From Chara braunii (taxonomy: Eukaryota; Streptophyta; Charophyceae; Charales; Characeae), in the NCBI GenBank assembly GCA_003427395.1, contig BFEA01001186.1, forward strand, positions 45,185-68,263: a stretch of 23,079 bases of DNA, in the 5' to 3' direction. The notes under the pieces were generated by a model that was not told the origin of the DNA, did not search any database, and was given only the letters and a program-made list of their open reading frames with translations. The position numbers and the translations under genes are program-made. Positions 1-10,643 of the stretch are shown here, one piece after another (position 1 is the stretch's first letter; every line of letters starts with the position of its first letter).

Positions 1-667
1 GGTACTACGCGCCTCCCTGCAGTATCCCGCAGCCAGACCTGCGACTCCCGACTGATCTGTACATCAGTACGGTCGCGGCCCCCGCCCCAGAAAAAGCAAA
101 AATAAAAATAAAACTAGAGAAATAAACGGGTCCGCGTTCGGACTCCCCTTAGCAAAACCAAAAGGGATAGTCCCACGGGACCCTCAACCCCTCTGCTCCT
201 TCACCGCTCCTTCGTTGTCGCCTGCTGGCCTCGATCCCCGTATCTCCGCTGCGAAAGTCTGGTGTCATAACCTATAGGGCTAAGCCCACACCTAGGATTA
301 ATGTGCGTGGTCTCCTATATAGACGGGTGCTGCTCAGCTCCTAGGCCTAGGAATCAGTCCCAACCTTTATTTGTTCTACTAACTAAGCATGGTGTCACTA
401 GGCCTCCGCGCCGGCTTGCCCCCTCGTGTCGCAGCTATCTCACGCCCCACCTCGTATGTCGGCCTACCTGTGGTCAGTCGTCCTGGATGTAAACACAACT
501 TCTATTCCTAAAAGAAATTCATGCCGGCCAACTAAGCCGATAGCCTAATCAAGGGGAGGAATCACACAAGCGCCTTAAGACGGTGCGTCCACTCACACTC
601 TACTCTAGTCAACCTTCCCACCTATGTAACCAAGCAGACCTAGGCACGTCTCGCGCCGTATACTTAG
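1..667. other. Non-coding flank or leader upstream of element A gag
   Basis: I find no convincing gene here. The longest frame (301-492) has no recognisable domain. A 12-base perfect palindrome (CCTAGGCCTAGG) sits at 340-351. The position just before gag suggests the LTR or untranslated leader of element A, but I see no clear LTR boundary and no primer binding site like those of elements B and C, so the assignment is inference. Confidence 0.3.
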
Positions 668-715
668 ATTTTTAAGCTTACTTCCTGTCACTCGCAAAAA
701 CTAGGGCGGATACCC

Positions 716-2019
716 TTGTCAGGGTATTCGCACCGACAGCAGCGAGAGCCCTACCCCAAGATTGATGTTCCGTTGTTCGATGGAAATCATGCCTCTTCTT
801 GGGCTGATAAGTTCGAACAGCTAGGATATAGCAACGAATGGACGGATGAGAAGATGCTTCATATGGTCAAAAGGTACTGCAAGGTGGAGTACCGAGACGA
901 GATCGGTGAGCTGGTCCAAATCACCCGTGATTGGTCAGACTTCAAGGCGCGGCTGTTGGAGAAATATCAGCTCAGCGACCGGCTGCTCGACCTGCAGGAT
1001 TTTAGGGTTGTGGATCGTAAAANGTTTGGTACTACCAAACAATTCTTATCGGAGTTTGAGCATGTGGCTCGCCTAATCCCGGATCTATCCGACAAAGATC
1101 GCTGCCTCATCTTCCTTGACAACTTCAACGACGNCGAACAGTCGAAGTTGGTTGAAGGAATGCAAGGGAGGTATGACAAGACTAAGGTCCGGCAAAATGC
1201 GTTGGTGGGAACGTTCGACGATATCCTTTACCCGTTGTTGAGGCAGCAAAAGGAGGAGCGGGAGAAAATGAAGCTGGGAGAGGTGAAGGACGGTGAGATT
1301 TACAAAACTTTGACCTGCATGAGAGAAATGATGGAGGGCATGAAAGAGGAGAGGCTGAAGTTTCAAGTTATGCTGGCCAAAGAGAAAAAGAGNNAGAGGA
1401 AGGGGAAAGAGCCGGCAGAAGAAGAAAGCGACAGTGAGAGNGAGGAGGAAAAGGAGTCGCCTCGTAAGTTGACAAAGGCAGAGAGGAAGGTCTTGAATCA
1501 AATTCGAGGTGGACAGGGGACCTCCCATAAATAGGGGAAGAATGGTGGNTAAAATAATAAAGGAGGGAATGGCAGCGCTGGCGGTGGTTCGTCAGGACAA
1601 AGTTCCCAGGATCAGGGGCAGTTCCAGCCGCAGGGTGGACGAGGCCGCGGTCGAGGTCGTGGGAACGGACAGCGAAACGTTGGGCGTGGCAGCAGGAGGC
1701 CACGTGTAACTATTGTGCAGAAAATCATCATATTATGTGGTTTTGTCAACTTCCTTCAAAAGACAAGAAAGAAGGAATAGTCTTCACCACCATACGCGGT
1801 GAAGTCTTTGATTATGAAGGGAATCTGATTGACCCCAACATTGAAGGGGGTATGAGGAAGGAGGCGTTTCGCCGAATGGGTCGTCCCCTTCCGGCGTCCT
1901 TCCGGATTGCCTCCCCGGAAGAAGTACGGTTGACCGAGGTCGAGGAGGCCATGGCGTTATTACATATCAATGACTCGTCGGTGGAGCCGGAAGGATTTAG
2001 GGAGCAAGTGGTAGAATGA
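716..2019 (+). pseudogene. gag: Element A gag (capsid and nucleocapsid), broken
   Basis: Gag forms the virus-like particle and packages element RNA. The first 272 codons (716-1534) carry a retrotransposon-gag-like capsid domain with a YPKIDVPLFDG start, then a charged Lys/Glu-rich stretch. After stops at 1532 and 1550 the same frame continues at 1562-1700 as a Gly/Arg-rich, RGG-like basic segment. A one-base shift near 1702 then leads into a CX2CX4HX4C zinc knuckle at 1705-1746 (CNYC...H...C), followed by open frame to 2019. The frame opens at 668 but has no ATG near its beginning; the 716 start is TTG, so the true start is unknown. Several N bases lie inside. Confident as decayed gag. Confidence 0.85.
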
Positions 2020-2151
2020 GCGAAAACTATCACGAGGAGGCTTGCCCGATGTCGGGACTCTATCATCCGACTTTGCGTGGACATGGAGGAAGTCTGGCCT
2101 GGATTGCCAAATGTCTTTCTTTTTGGCTAATGGGGTGATAAAAGGGAAGAT

Positions 2152-3017
2152 GTGTTTGGCCAAGCAGGGACGTCTACTTCGAGAGAAGTATCACAAACTA
2201 GGCCGATGGTAAGCACAATGCAACCCAGGTGTGTGCTAACGAGAAGTCCTCCGATTGTAGCCGTTCAGACTCGGATGCCGTGGCGAAGCGAGCAGCTTCA
2301 GAAGGAAAAAGGGTGTGAAAAGACAGTGGAAGAAGAGCCTATCCCCGTTACTGAGAACGAAGAGGATAACGAGGATGAGAAGTCGCGGTCCGAAGAGGAA
2401 GAACGGACTCGTCGTCGTGCGCTGGAAAGGGAACCTAAGAAAGGGAAAGCCGAGGTAAGCGAGGAGGAGCCACGAAAGAAGAATAACATTTACTCGATCC
2501 CCGTGGAGCAGGGGATCGATATTGAGCGACTCGTCAATAAAATCTTGGAGAGTCAACGTAACTTGGTCACGCTGAAGGAAATTTTGGCAGTGTCGCCAAA
2601 GATTCGAGAAGAATTTAAACAACGAATGACTCGCAAGAGGTTCATGATTGTTAAGCTCGGCGAAGTCATTCCGTCGGAGGCTAACTGGTCTCCACCTGGG
2701 ACAAAGATGGATTGGCGAAGTGTGTCGACCGACCATATGAAGGTCCAGATTGGACAGTAGGAGTATTCGACACTTGTGGATGATGGAGCCAAGATGAACA
2801 TCATTCGCGCAGCGCCATGCTATTGAAGTTGGGTTAAAGATCAACCGAGAAGATTATGAATTTTTTGTGGGAGCTTGTGGATCGACTCCATTCTGTGGAA
2901 CCGCCAGTGGCGTTCTTGTCACGGTTGGAAAAGTCAAGGCCTGTTCTTATTTTTACGTGTTACCTAGAGTGAAACACGAGGTACTTCTGGGAAGGGCATT
3001 CCTATGTCGGTCGTAAA
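2152..3017 (+). pseudogene. pol: Element A gag-pol linker and retropepsin, broken
   Basis: The first part (2152-2760) is a highly charged linker, rich in Glu, Lys and Arg, ending in a helical segment (ILAVSPKIREEF) of the kind found before protease in such elements. After a stop at 2758 the frame reads LVDDGAKMNII, the retropepsin active-site region (catalytic triplet at 2779-2787). The middle residue is Asp, where D-S-G or D-T-G is usual. A frameshift near 2812 leads to the protease C-terminal half, ending in LLGRAFL at about 2990-3008, the typical flap-distal motif. Retropepsin would cleave the polyprotein; this copy cannot be made as one chain. Confidence 0.75.
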
Positions 3018-3672
3018 GCATCATCATTAACAATCATGATGGAAGAATGTGTGTGATCCTTTGCGATCCTGTGTGCGGTTACAACGAGGTGGTCTAGTGT
3101 GCGAACACTGGACCCCATTGCTCGCGGAACCGGCTGAATCCGAAATCGTATACCTTCCCGGAGTCAGAAAAATTGAGAAGGGAGAAGGAATCGTTAGGGG
3201 AGGAGCCGAACCCTCGTGAGTTCTCACTGACCCTGCCTGATATTGGGCAGGCAATCGATTTTGTGTCGACACATGCTGCGATCGATCCAAATGTGGTGCA
3301 AGCACTAACGGAGATCATCACGGACACCGGAAGCGCAGGAACTATGCGCCTTGTTTACTCCCCGTCGGAGGGAAATGGGGGAGAAGATCAAGAATTGTCC
3401 TCCACTCGACAGGATCCTTTTTTAGAGGACGCAGGCTTGACACCGGCGCCAAACGTTAGCACAAGAAAGTAGGCGTGAAAGCAAAGTCGATGCCTGTTTT
3501 GATCACTCGGGAGGAGGAAGTCTACTATCGTGAGAAGTGTAAGTGGATCAGAGAAGTGGAGGAAAAAGATGAAAAAGGGTCATGTCGATTAACCAAAGAA
3601 AGAGTGGACAATATGATCATTGGGGAGGAGGACCTCCTTACTGAGCAGGAAAAGGGGTCATCGATATATTGA
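3018..3672 (+). pseudogene. pol: Element A protease-RT spacer, broken open frames
   Basis: Two short open frames (3173-3472 and 3475-3672) in different phases occupy the stretch between retropepsin and reverse transcriptase. The first contains a moderately hydrophobic segment (LPDIGQAIDFVSTHAAIDP) and an acidic tail; the second is Lys/Glu-rich with WIREVEEKDE. I do not recognise a domain. From position, they are the variable connector of the pol polyprotein, as seen in many Ty3/Gypsy elements. Their different frames and stops show decay. Assignment rests on position only. Confidence 0.5.
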
Positions 3673-4420
3673 GGGAGGAACATCTCGCCTATGCATTTGA
3701 TGATGATTAGCGAGGAAGGCTGGATGTTGATAAAATCCCTATGATCAGAACCCATATTGTACCACATGAGCCATGGAATGAAAGAGGACCACGTTATCCG
3801 AATCCGGAAGATCATCGTAAAGTAGTCGCGTATCTTGATGGGAAGATCCGGACAAAGGTTGCAGATTATTCTTATGGGCCGTATGCATCTCCATGGTTCT
3901 GTTTCATCAAGCCGAATGGTACTCTGCGATGGATTCATGACCTCCAGAAGTTGAATTCAGTGACAGTGCGGGATGCAGGTGGACTTCCACATGCAAACCT
4001 ACTGTCAAAGTCCTGCGCAGGGAGGTCTATCATCACTCTGATCGATTTATATTCCGGGTATGATCAATTTTCCATTTACACTGCGGATCCGCCCAAGATG
4101 GCAATGCACACTCCTCGCGGGCTGATCCATATGTGTGTGGCGCCGCAGGGGTGGACGAATGTCGTCGCCATTGTTCAAAGATATATGACGAGGGTTATGT
4201 AGCCTTATTGTCCTGGCATAACTTCGCCGTATATTGACGACTTGGCTATTCCAGGGCCTCGAACGAAAGACCTGGCNGAGNTGTTGTCGGGCATTCGCCG
4301 CTTTGTCTGGGAGCACATCAATGATGTGGTGAAAGTCCTTAAGAGGTTGAAGGAGTTTANTCTCACAGTTAGTGGGATTAAGTCTCGACATTNTATGAGG
4401 AGAGAGCAGTGATCTTGGGA
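3672..4420 (+). pseudogene. pol: Element A reverse transcriptase, broken
   Basis: This is the fingers and palm of a Ty3/Gypsy reverse transcriptase, which copies element RNA into DNA. In one frame (3672-4412) I see YGPYASPWFCFIKPNG (substrate-side block), LRWIHDLQKLNSVTV, motif A LIDLYSGYDQF (Asp at 4044-4046), the PQGWTN-type block and the catalytic YIDD box at 4230-4241. All three metal-binding Asp are present. In-frame stops occur at about 3708 and at 4200, just before YIDD, and an indel near 4392 (beside an N) moves the frame. Reverse transcriptase identity is certain; it is not functional as written. Confidence 0.9.
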
Positions 4421-5090
4421 TTCCTTTGCGANGAGACAGGTCGTCGACCGGATGCGAAAAAGACTAATAAAATCTTGGAATGACCGACCCCTTTCAAGTC
4501 GATCACAAATGTGTGAATTTTCCTTGGAACCTGTGAATTTTGGTGTATCTTCATCCGCAAGTTTGATGCCAGGTTGGAGCACTTGCGAAAGCTTCTGCGC
4601 AAAGGCCAAGAATGGGAATGGGGTCCGAAGCAGCAAGTGGTCGTGGAGGACATAAAGATAGAGTTTCGTGAGGGCGGATTGATTCTTGGAGTTCCTTTCT
4701 TCGACGATGACACGAACCGTCCTTTTGTTATTGAGACTGATGCGGGTCCCCCAAGCCTAGGAGGGGTCTTGATTCAAAAGAATGCTGAGGGACAGGAAAG
4801 ACCTCTCAGATTTGAGAGTAGGACCCTGAATGTTGCTGAGAGGAACTATTCTTAGTTCAAGAAGGAAACTTTGGCCGTGCTTCATTGTTTCCGAATCTTT
4901 CAGAATTATGTGTTCAGTAGACGCTTCATCCTGCGGGTGGACCCGACTGATTTCGCTCAATCTTTAAGGAATTACTCACCTTTTGATCCCATTATTGCAC
5001 GATGGATGACTTATATCTGGATGCTTGACTTTAAAATTAAGCGGATTTCAGGGAATCAAAATCGCGCAGATGGGCTGAGTCGGGTTGAGC
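4394..5090 (+). pseudogene. pol: Element A RT connection and RNase H, truncated
   Basis: Frame 4394-5090 carries the end of RT (ILGFLC, then FLGTCEFW, HLRKLLRK, EWEWGPKQQ) and the RNase H domain, which removes the RNA template. RNase H motifs visible are VIETDAGPPSLGGVLIQ (first catalytic Asp), the KKE/LAVLH helix and the terminal NRADGLSRV. Stops occur at about 4483, 4528 and 4852; the first two sit where Trp and Arg are expected, consistent with C-to-T decay. Coding similarity ends near 5085, where integrase should follow. Instead the sequence becomes the reverse strand of element B integrase. Confidence 0.85.
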
Positions 5091-5777
5091 TGGGCTTGAG
5101 AGATGATCCCCATCGCTTGATGAGTGCCAACCAAAAAACGGACATGAACCGAGTGTCGCGGTCGCAGACGATCTCCTTGGGGTAACGCTTGGTGCGAATC
5201 CAACCGGCGTACAGAACCTCGGCCAACTCCGGTGCCTTCGGATGATAGCGACAAGGCAAAAACATGGTGAACTTGGTGACTCGGTCGACCACCGTGAGAA
5301 TCCCATCCACTCCGGTCTTGTGCTTGGGGAACGGGCCGGTGATGTCCATGGCAATCGCTTCCCTTCACCTCAACGGGACTGGCAATGGTCGTAGCTCGCC
5401 GTACGGACGATGGTTGCGGGATTTGCAGCGTCGACAAACCTCGCATGACTCGCAATATCGTGTGACATCGCCGAGAAGGCCGGGCCACCAAAATCGTTGG
5501 CAAAGTCGGCCAATCGTGTGATTGACTCCACAATGTCCGGTGGCGGGAGCGTCGTGGAACTCGCCAAGAAGCCGTGTATGCAAGTGAGGATCACTTGGTA
5601 CGCAAAGAAGGTCCTTCCCCCGCGTGTGGACAAGCAAGTACCCCTCCTGGATCCGGTAGTGAGAAGGAGCCGGATTAGGCGAGGAGCAATTAGCGTACTT
5701 GTCGCGAAACTCGGGGTCGGCTTGGTAACCGCGGATGAAGCTGTTCCGCAGGTCATCGTCAATCTCGAAAGTCGAGT
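5090..5777 (-). pseudogene. pol: Element B integrase, truncated in the core
   Basis: Integrase inserts element DNA into the host chromosome. The N-terminal H2C2 zinc domain is intact (GEFHDAPATGHCG, then FWWPGLLGDV and CESCEVC). After a TGA at 5365-5367 the same frame continues into the RNase-H-fold core: MDITGPFPKHKTGVDG gives the first catalytic Asp and IVCDRDTRFMS the second. The expected third residue (Glu, about 35 residues further on) is absent because sequence changes to element A near 5090, soon after GSSLKPSS. The copy can have no integrase activity. Confidence 0.88.
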
Positions 5778-6264
5778 AGACCGCGGTACAGTGATCCAGA
5801 CGCCGTGAAAGAGCATCCACAAAACGGTTCGACTTCCTGGGAATGTGATCGGGAAAGAAGTCAAACTGGTCGATGAAAGTCATCCATCGAGCGATGGTGC
5901 TGTTGACGGTGTCTTGGGTCTCGTAGAAGACCAACGGATTATTGTCCGTTACCCAGCGAAATTGGCTTCGACCAAGGAGGAAGTGCCGCCACCGCTTGAG
6001 TGTGTGGACGAAGGCGAGGAGCTCCTTCTTGCGTGCATCGTCAATGGAATGCACGAGTGGCACTTTCTTGCTGAAGTACTCGACCTCGTGTCAGTCCACA
6101 CCATCATGTTGCTCTAGGACTGCACCAATGCCATAGCCTGACGCATCTGTAGTGACACGTGTAGGCGCGAGCGGGTCGTATATCCGCAAGACCTCCGCAG
6201 ACAATAGCGCGGCTTTGAGAGTGAGGAATGATCCCCGCGCCTCCTCTCCAAAGTCAAATGACTA
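5778..6264 (-). pseudogene. pol: Element B RNase H, two internal stops
   Basis: The domain follows RT in the same frame. Visible motifs are VTTDASGYGIGAVL (first catalytic Asp), EYFSKK, the DDARKKELLAF helix with the catalytic Glu, VTDNNPLV with the later Asp, and the terminal RKSNRFVDALSRR. A TAG at 6262-6264 and a TGA at 6091-6093 both stand where this family has Trp, so two point mutations explain the break. It degrades template RNA during reverse transcription in active relatives. Confidence 0.88.
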
Positions 6265-7008
6265 ATCCTCGCGCTGAAGCTTGTTCAAGTGGGTCGCGAT
6301 CTTGGAGTAGCCTTTGATGAAGCGCTGATAGTAGCCGGTAAGACCGAGGAACGAGCGGACATCCGTGACGTTCCGAGGCTCCGGCCACTCTTGGACGGCC
6401 TGAATCTTACCCGATAGCGGACTGATGCCCTCCGGTGTAACAAAATGGCCCAAGTATTCCATCTCTTGCCGGACAAATTCGCACTTGTCGCGGTTGGCCT
6501 TGTACTTGGCACGACGGAGCGTCTCCAATACTCGTCGAAGATGTCCAAGATGATCCTCCAATGTCCGGCTGTAGACGAGAATATCGTCTAAGTAGACCAG
6601 CACGAACCTGTCCAACATTGCACGAAACTCATTGGTCATCGCCGCCTGGAATGTCGCCGGGGCGTTGGTGAGGCCAAAAGGCATGACCACCCACTTGAAA
6701 TGCCCGTACCGCATCTTGAATGCGGTTTTGTAGCGATCATTTGAAATCGAGATTTGATGGTATCCTGATTTCAAATCCAACTTGGAAAAATACTTCGCAC
6801 CGCCCAGCCGCTCGAGAAGATCGTCGATGCGAGGAAGAGGCCCCGCATTCTTGACGGTTTGCGCGTTGAGCTTACGGTAGTCGAAGCACAATCGTAGATC
6901 CTTGTTCTTCTTCCTGAGGAAGAGAACTGGTGCTCCATATGGGGAGCTACTTGGGCGGATCCAGCCCTTGGCCAACAAATCATCGAGTTGTGCCCGGAGT
7001 ACCTCAAA
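6265..7008 (-). pseudogene. pol: Element B reverse transcriptase
   Basis: An uninterrupted RT frame with nearly ideal Ty3/Gypsy motifs: GWIRPSSSPYGAPVLF, LCFDYRKLNAQTVKN, motif A YFSKLDLKSGYHQI, MPFGLTNAPATFQ, the catalytic box LVYLDDILVYS, and the thumb/connection blocks YLGHFV and RSFLGLTGYYQRFI. All catalytic Asp are present. At its beginning the frame is joined to protease by a one-base shift around 7005-7010, where an extra T creates a TGA; the residues after the shift (LRAQLDDLLAKGW) continue the family pattern. The start of the longest frame is not a real initiation site because RT is part of a polyprotein. Confidence 0.93.
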
Positions 7009-8320
7009 GCTCCTCCTCGCTCATCCGATAGATGCAACCTTTCGGCGGCACGACACCGGCCTCAAAAATGATCTCGTGAGAGATTGGCCGACCCGGCACC
7101 ATATCGGCAGGTGACTCGAAGATGTCGGCGGACTCGTCTAGCAATCGTACCACACGGGGTTCCGAAGACAAGTCTGTGGGTGAAGAGTCGGCTACCGCGA
7201 CGGTCTGTAGGAAACATATGCCGATCTCCTCGGGCTGCTCGTAAGCACAAGTCGCCCGGAATGATTTGGCCATCACCACTTGGTACCGGATCGAAGAGTG
7301 CGGTAGAGGAATCGTACACGCCACTTCCGCGTCGAAGGCGTCGCGAACGCTAAGAGTCCGCCGATGGAAGTTGACCGTGTGATCCGCACTTGCGAGCCAA
7401 GGCATTCCCAGAATGATGTCGAAGTCCGTGTCGAGAATATCGAATGTTACCGGTTCGCATGCATGAGGTGCGAAGTAGACCGGTACGGCCTCGATGTAAC
7501 GGTCGAGAAGTTGTTGCGTCTTACCATCCGCCAACTTGATCGCCGTCGGGTTTGCCTTCCTCCGAACCTGAGCGCCAAGGCCAGTTCTTTGCATAAAAGA
7601 CTGGCTCATGAAGTTGCGAGTCGCGCCGCTATCCCGCAAAGCGCTTCAGGATGCTTGCCCAACCTGGATCCGGACATACATGAGCGATGCATTGTTGTTA
7701 TCGTACCGCTGCGTGCGAAACTCGCTGTCCACCTTGGTAACGTACGCCAGGATGTCCCCCACCGCGACTTCGTCATCCGTCGGCGAAGTTGGTGGTGCAT
7801 AGAAGGAAAGGTAAGTGTGGAGATGAGCGCTAAGTGCTGCGCATTGCGGTCCCGGCAAACAGCCTGTGGTCGGGAGAGGAAGCCATGCAAAGTCCTCAGA
7901 AGTGAGCGGGTCCAAAACCTCTATCTTGAACTCGCGCGCCGAATCCCGTGACGAACCACTTGAAGACGATATGTCGCTGTTGGCGGACGGAGAAGAAACC
8001 GCACACACTCCTTGTCCTTGAGCCTGAGTACCCAGCGTTGGAACGAGCCGAGCAGCATAGTCCTAAAAAGAAAATAGAAGCGGAGAACTGTCGACTTCCG
8101 CGAGCGCCTCGGAATGAAGGCTGGTCACTCGCGAAGAAACCAGTTCCGAAGGCGTCGAGAGTGTTGTCGCATCACTCTCGGCGGTGCTCAGTTTCCCTGT
8201 CGACCCTTGCCCTTCAGTGGGCAAACCGGCNTCAGATGAAGATCGNTGTTGCACCACAGGCAATAATGGAATCTCTCGCGCGCCTTGTAGGCGGACTCGG
8301 AGAGGCCATACGGGGTCCAT
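7004..8320 (-). pseudogene. pol: Element B gag-pol linker and retropepsin
   Basis: One frame from about 8320 to 7004, with a TAG at 8063-8065 and a TGA at 7646-7648. The upstream half is a Ser/Thr-rich linker without a recognised domain. The retropepsin follows directly after the TGA: ALRDSGATRNFM has an intact D-S-G active site, and FDIILGMPWL is the conserved C-terminal motif; after it comes a spacer ending in YRMSEEEL just before RT. The protease would cut the Gag-Pol polyprotein. Gag upstream lies in another phase and overlaps this frame near 8190-8320, which is either a programmed shift or an indel. Confidence 0.85.
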
Positions 8321-9663
8321 GGGCCTGTCTGAGCTGCTGCACTGGGCCCGGGGCTAGAAATGGTGTGTGTCTTCGGCTTGCCGCGCCCTCGGTCTCTGCC
8401 GGCGCGGCCACCTTCCCGGGCGGCTGCGAATCTGTCTCCTTCACTGGCAGACGCAGCCTCGCTGGTTTGGTCTAACGGCACTGCCGCAACGATCACGGCC
8501 ACTCGTGGCCGATGCTGGTTCCCGCTCGGGCCTGACGCAGAAGAACAGAGGTTCTTGGCCTCCTTGTTCGTAACGATGATCTGCGACGCCTTGTCGAATA
8601 GTTCCGCCGTCGTCGTCAAGGTGTCCTCGACATGCGTCAGGGCATTGCTCAATGCCGGACATGACCTTGAGATGAAGTAGTGGCGGATGGCCTTGAAACC
8701 CATCTGGATGCCTGGGACTGACGTCAAGCGTTGGTACTCGGCGATCCAGTCCGTACTCGGCAGCCAGCCTTGCTCGAAGACCATAAGCTTGTCCATGGCT
8801 TTGATCTCTGGCGGCTCCACCTGGAACCGCTTGTGCCACGCCGCCTTCAGATCATCCCAGCTGATCATGGTGTGCAAGTTCGCTGCTACCACTCCGTACT
8901 TGGACAACAAGTTGTCCAACCACGCCTGACACGCCCCCCCTGAGCGAGAGTACAAGTAAGTGTGGTGCTTGTTTTCCTTGACGCTGCGAAACCATGGAAT
9001 TGGATCTGTCTTGATTGAGTCGTGGAAGATCTCATCCCCATCGAACTTAAGAGCTGTCTCGCGCGGCTCCGGACTCGAGGTGGTGGCGGTAGTGCAGATC
9101 CGCTGTTGCAATTGTTGCCTCGCAGTCTGGTGTAACTGTGCGCCATCCTGGAGGGAGCCGACGTGCATCTCCAATGCGGTGAGGCGGTCGGCAGTATTGG
9201 AAGAGCCTGCGTCGGCAACGGCGACTGGTCGCTGCTCCACCCGCTGAAGGCGGTCTTGGAGGTTAGCTACCGACTTGTCGAGACCGAGGATCTCCTCCTG
9301 CTGTGTAAAGCAGGTTGCCAGGAGATCCGTGAGATGCGAGAGGAGGAGCGCTATCTTGTTTGCGCTGTCCTCCAACTGGCTGTTCTCGGCCTCGCTTCGC
9401 CATTCTGCTGCCATGGTACGTAACGCACGCTCTCCGGTGAATATCTTCTCACGACGCTGTGTTCTTTCTTCATCATCAGCCCCTGCTGCTGCCTCGTCGT
9501 GCTGGCGCTGTTGTTGCATGGCCAGCAGACGTGCCTGTTCGGCATCCTCTGCCCTTTTCTTAGCTGTCGCGGCAGCGTCATCTGCCCGCTTCTTTGTCTC
9601 GGTACTCTAGGCTAACATGCGGGCCTGATAGGCCTCGTCTGTTTCCCCGGCATTCTGGTCCAT
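8188..9663 (-). pseudogene. gag: Element B gag, one premature stop
   Basis: I place the start at the ATG 9663-9661 (MDQNAGETDEAYQARM); a TAG at 9609-9607 breaks the frame after 18 codons and an internal ATG at 9519 follows. The N-terminal third is Ala/Lys/Glu-rich and then has heptad-like sequence (LDKSVANLQDRLQRVEQ), so a coiled coil is likely. The middle carries a retrotransposon gag capsid domain (WFRSVKENKHHTYLY, AWLDNLLSKYG, WDDLKAAWHKRF). The C-terminal part is Arg/Gly-rich and ends in a CX2CX4HX4C zinc knuckle at 8262-8221, where two residues are unknown because of N bases. Apart from the early stop this is the best-kept gag in the window. Confidence 0.88.
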
Positions 9664-9703
9664 GACTGCTGTCTGTGAACGCAACAGCATAGACCAGACC
9701 GGT

Positions 9704-9840
9704 GCCTGCTGATGTGGTATCCCTTGCTGCTGACTTGGCAATGCTGACGTGTCCTGCTGACGTGGTCTGCTGACGTACTTATGTAGCCTGCAGACGTGTC
9801 CTGCTGACGTGGTCTACTGACGTGGCCTGCTGACGTGGCA
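9704..9840. repeat. 13-bp tandem array of TGACGT units in element B leader
   Basis: TGACGT occurs six times, starting at 9745, 9758, 9771, 9805, 9818 and 9831. Spacing is exactly 13 bases within each group of three. Four copies are TGACGTGG. Diverged units (TGATGTGG, TGACTTGG, AGACGTGT) extend the array on the left and in the middle. It lies 80-180 bases upstream of the gag ATG of element B. TGACGTGG is an ACGT-core, bZIP-type site, but regulatory use here is inference. Confidence 0.85.
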
Positions 9841-9959
9841 ACTTACCAATGCCGCCGCAGGGGGTACCCGGATACAAACAGAAACGGCAAGGCGAGAGAT
9901 GGCAACAACATAGGTGGGGAGGGGTGGGTGGGATAATCGCCCAACTCACACTTAGATAA

Positions 9960-10545
9960 GGAGCCACTAATCAAATGAGAAAAGTTTGAACTTTGCAAAA
10001 AAAAAAAAATTTCGAAAAAACTAAAAAAATAAACATCCCGATTTTTGTAAGTTCGGTAGGTCTCCCAATCTCCCTTGAAGTACGAAATGATCTCTGAAAG
10101 CGAAAAAAAATTCGACTTTAGACTGCAACTGATTTACAGAACCAACTGACAGAATCCAAGAACTGCGAAAAAAAGTCCGAACAGAAATGACAAATATTCG
10201 GATTTATTCCGATGGGAATATTCGCAGTTTGAACAAAAATAATACGTGCAGGAGGTATTTCCAGTACCGTTTTCAGAAAAACGAATTTCAGAAAAGAATA
10301 TATTCCAAAGTTCTAAGTACGGAAAAATGCAACAGAAAATCAAAATTTTCAAAAAGAAATATATTCCGGATTTTTAACAACAAAATTTTGAATTTTCAGA
10401 AAGAAAAACGAAAATAGGAATTTCAGATGTTGCGATATAGCGATTTTCCACAGCAGAATAGCAAGAAAATAAAATCCGAGAAAAGAAAAAAAATCGATTT
10501 TTTTTTTTGTAGTAAGGTCAAGATCGTGATTTTGGGGTCCAACTA
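9960..10545. other. AT-rich, A-rich block in the element B leader
   Basis: About 585 bases with a marked excess of A on the + strand, with runs such as the A tract near 9997 and repeated GAAAAA and TTTCAG words. It is unlike the GC-balanced sequence on both sides. Short open frames here (10134-10352 and 10187-10417) consist of low-complexity residues and I do not believe they are genes. It may be part of the element B leader or an old insertion into it. Confidence 0.6.
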
Positions 10546-10631
10546 GTATGTCCTAATCAACAGCAAAGACTAACTAGCTTTTTGATCCCCGCACACGTGT
10601 GAGATCAGATAGTCCTGATTCACATGCAAAA

Positions 10632-10643
10632 GCTCCGATACCA
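10632..10643 (-). promoter_or_regulatory. Primer binding site of element B
   Basis: On the - strand the sequence is TGGTATCGGAGC, two bases inside the LTR end. It matches the usual plant initiator-Met tRNA primer site TGGTATCAGAGC at 11 of 12 positions. The tRNA 3' end would prime minus-strand DNA synthesis here. Confidence 0.82.

Larger units (their letters stand above)
668..5090 (+). mobile_element. Element A: decayed Ty3/Gypsy retrotransposon lacking integrase
   Basis: The order gag, zinc knuckle, retropepsin, reverse transcriptase, RNase H on the + strand is that of a Ty3/Gypsy element. Every part is interrupted: the reading frame changes repeatedly and there are in-frame stops at 1532, 1550, 2758, about 3708, 4200 and 4852. 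Recognisable sequence ends just after RNase H near 5090, where an oppositely oriented integrase fragment begins, so integrase and the 3' LTR are missing. The 5' limit given is simply where the gag frame opens. Confidence 0.85.

Noticed and set aside
5264-6136. Several + strand frames
   Set aside because: They are shadows of element B integrase and RNase H.
7364-7951. 195-codon + strand frame
   Set aside because: It is the shadow of the element B protease and linker, whose motifs are clear on the - strand.
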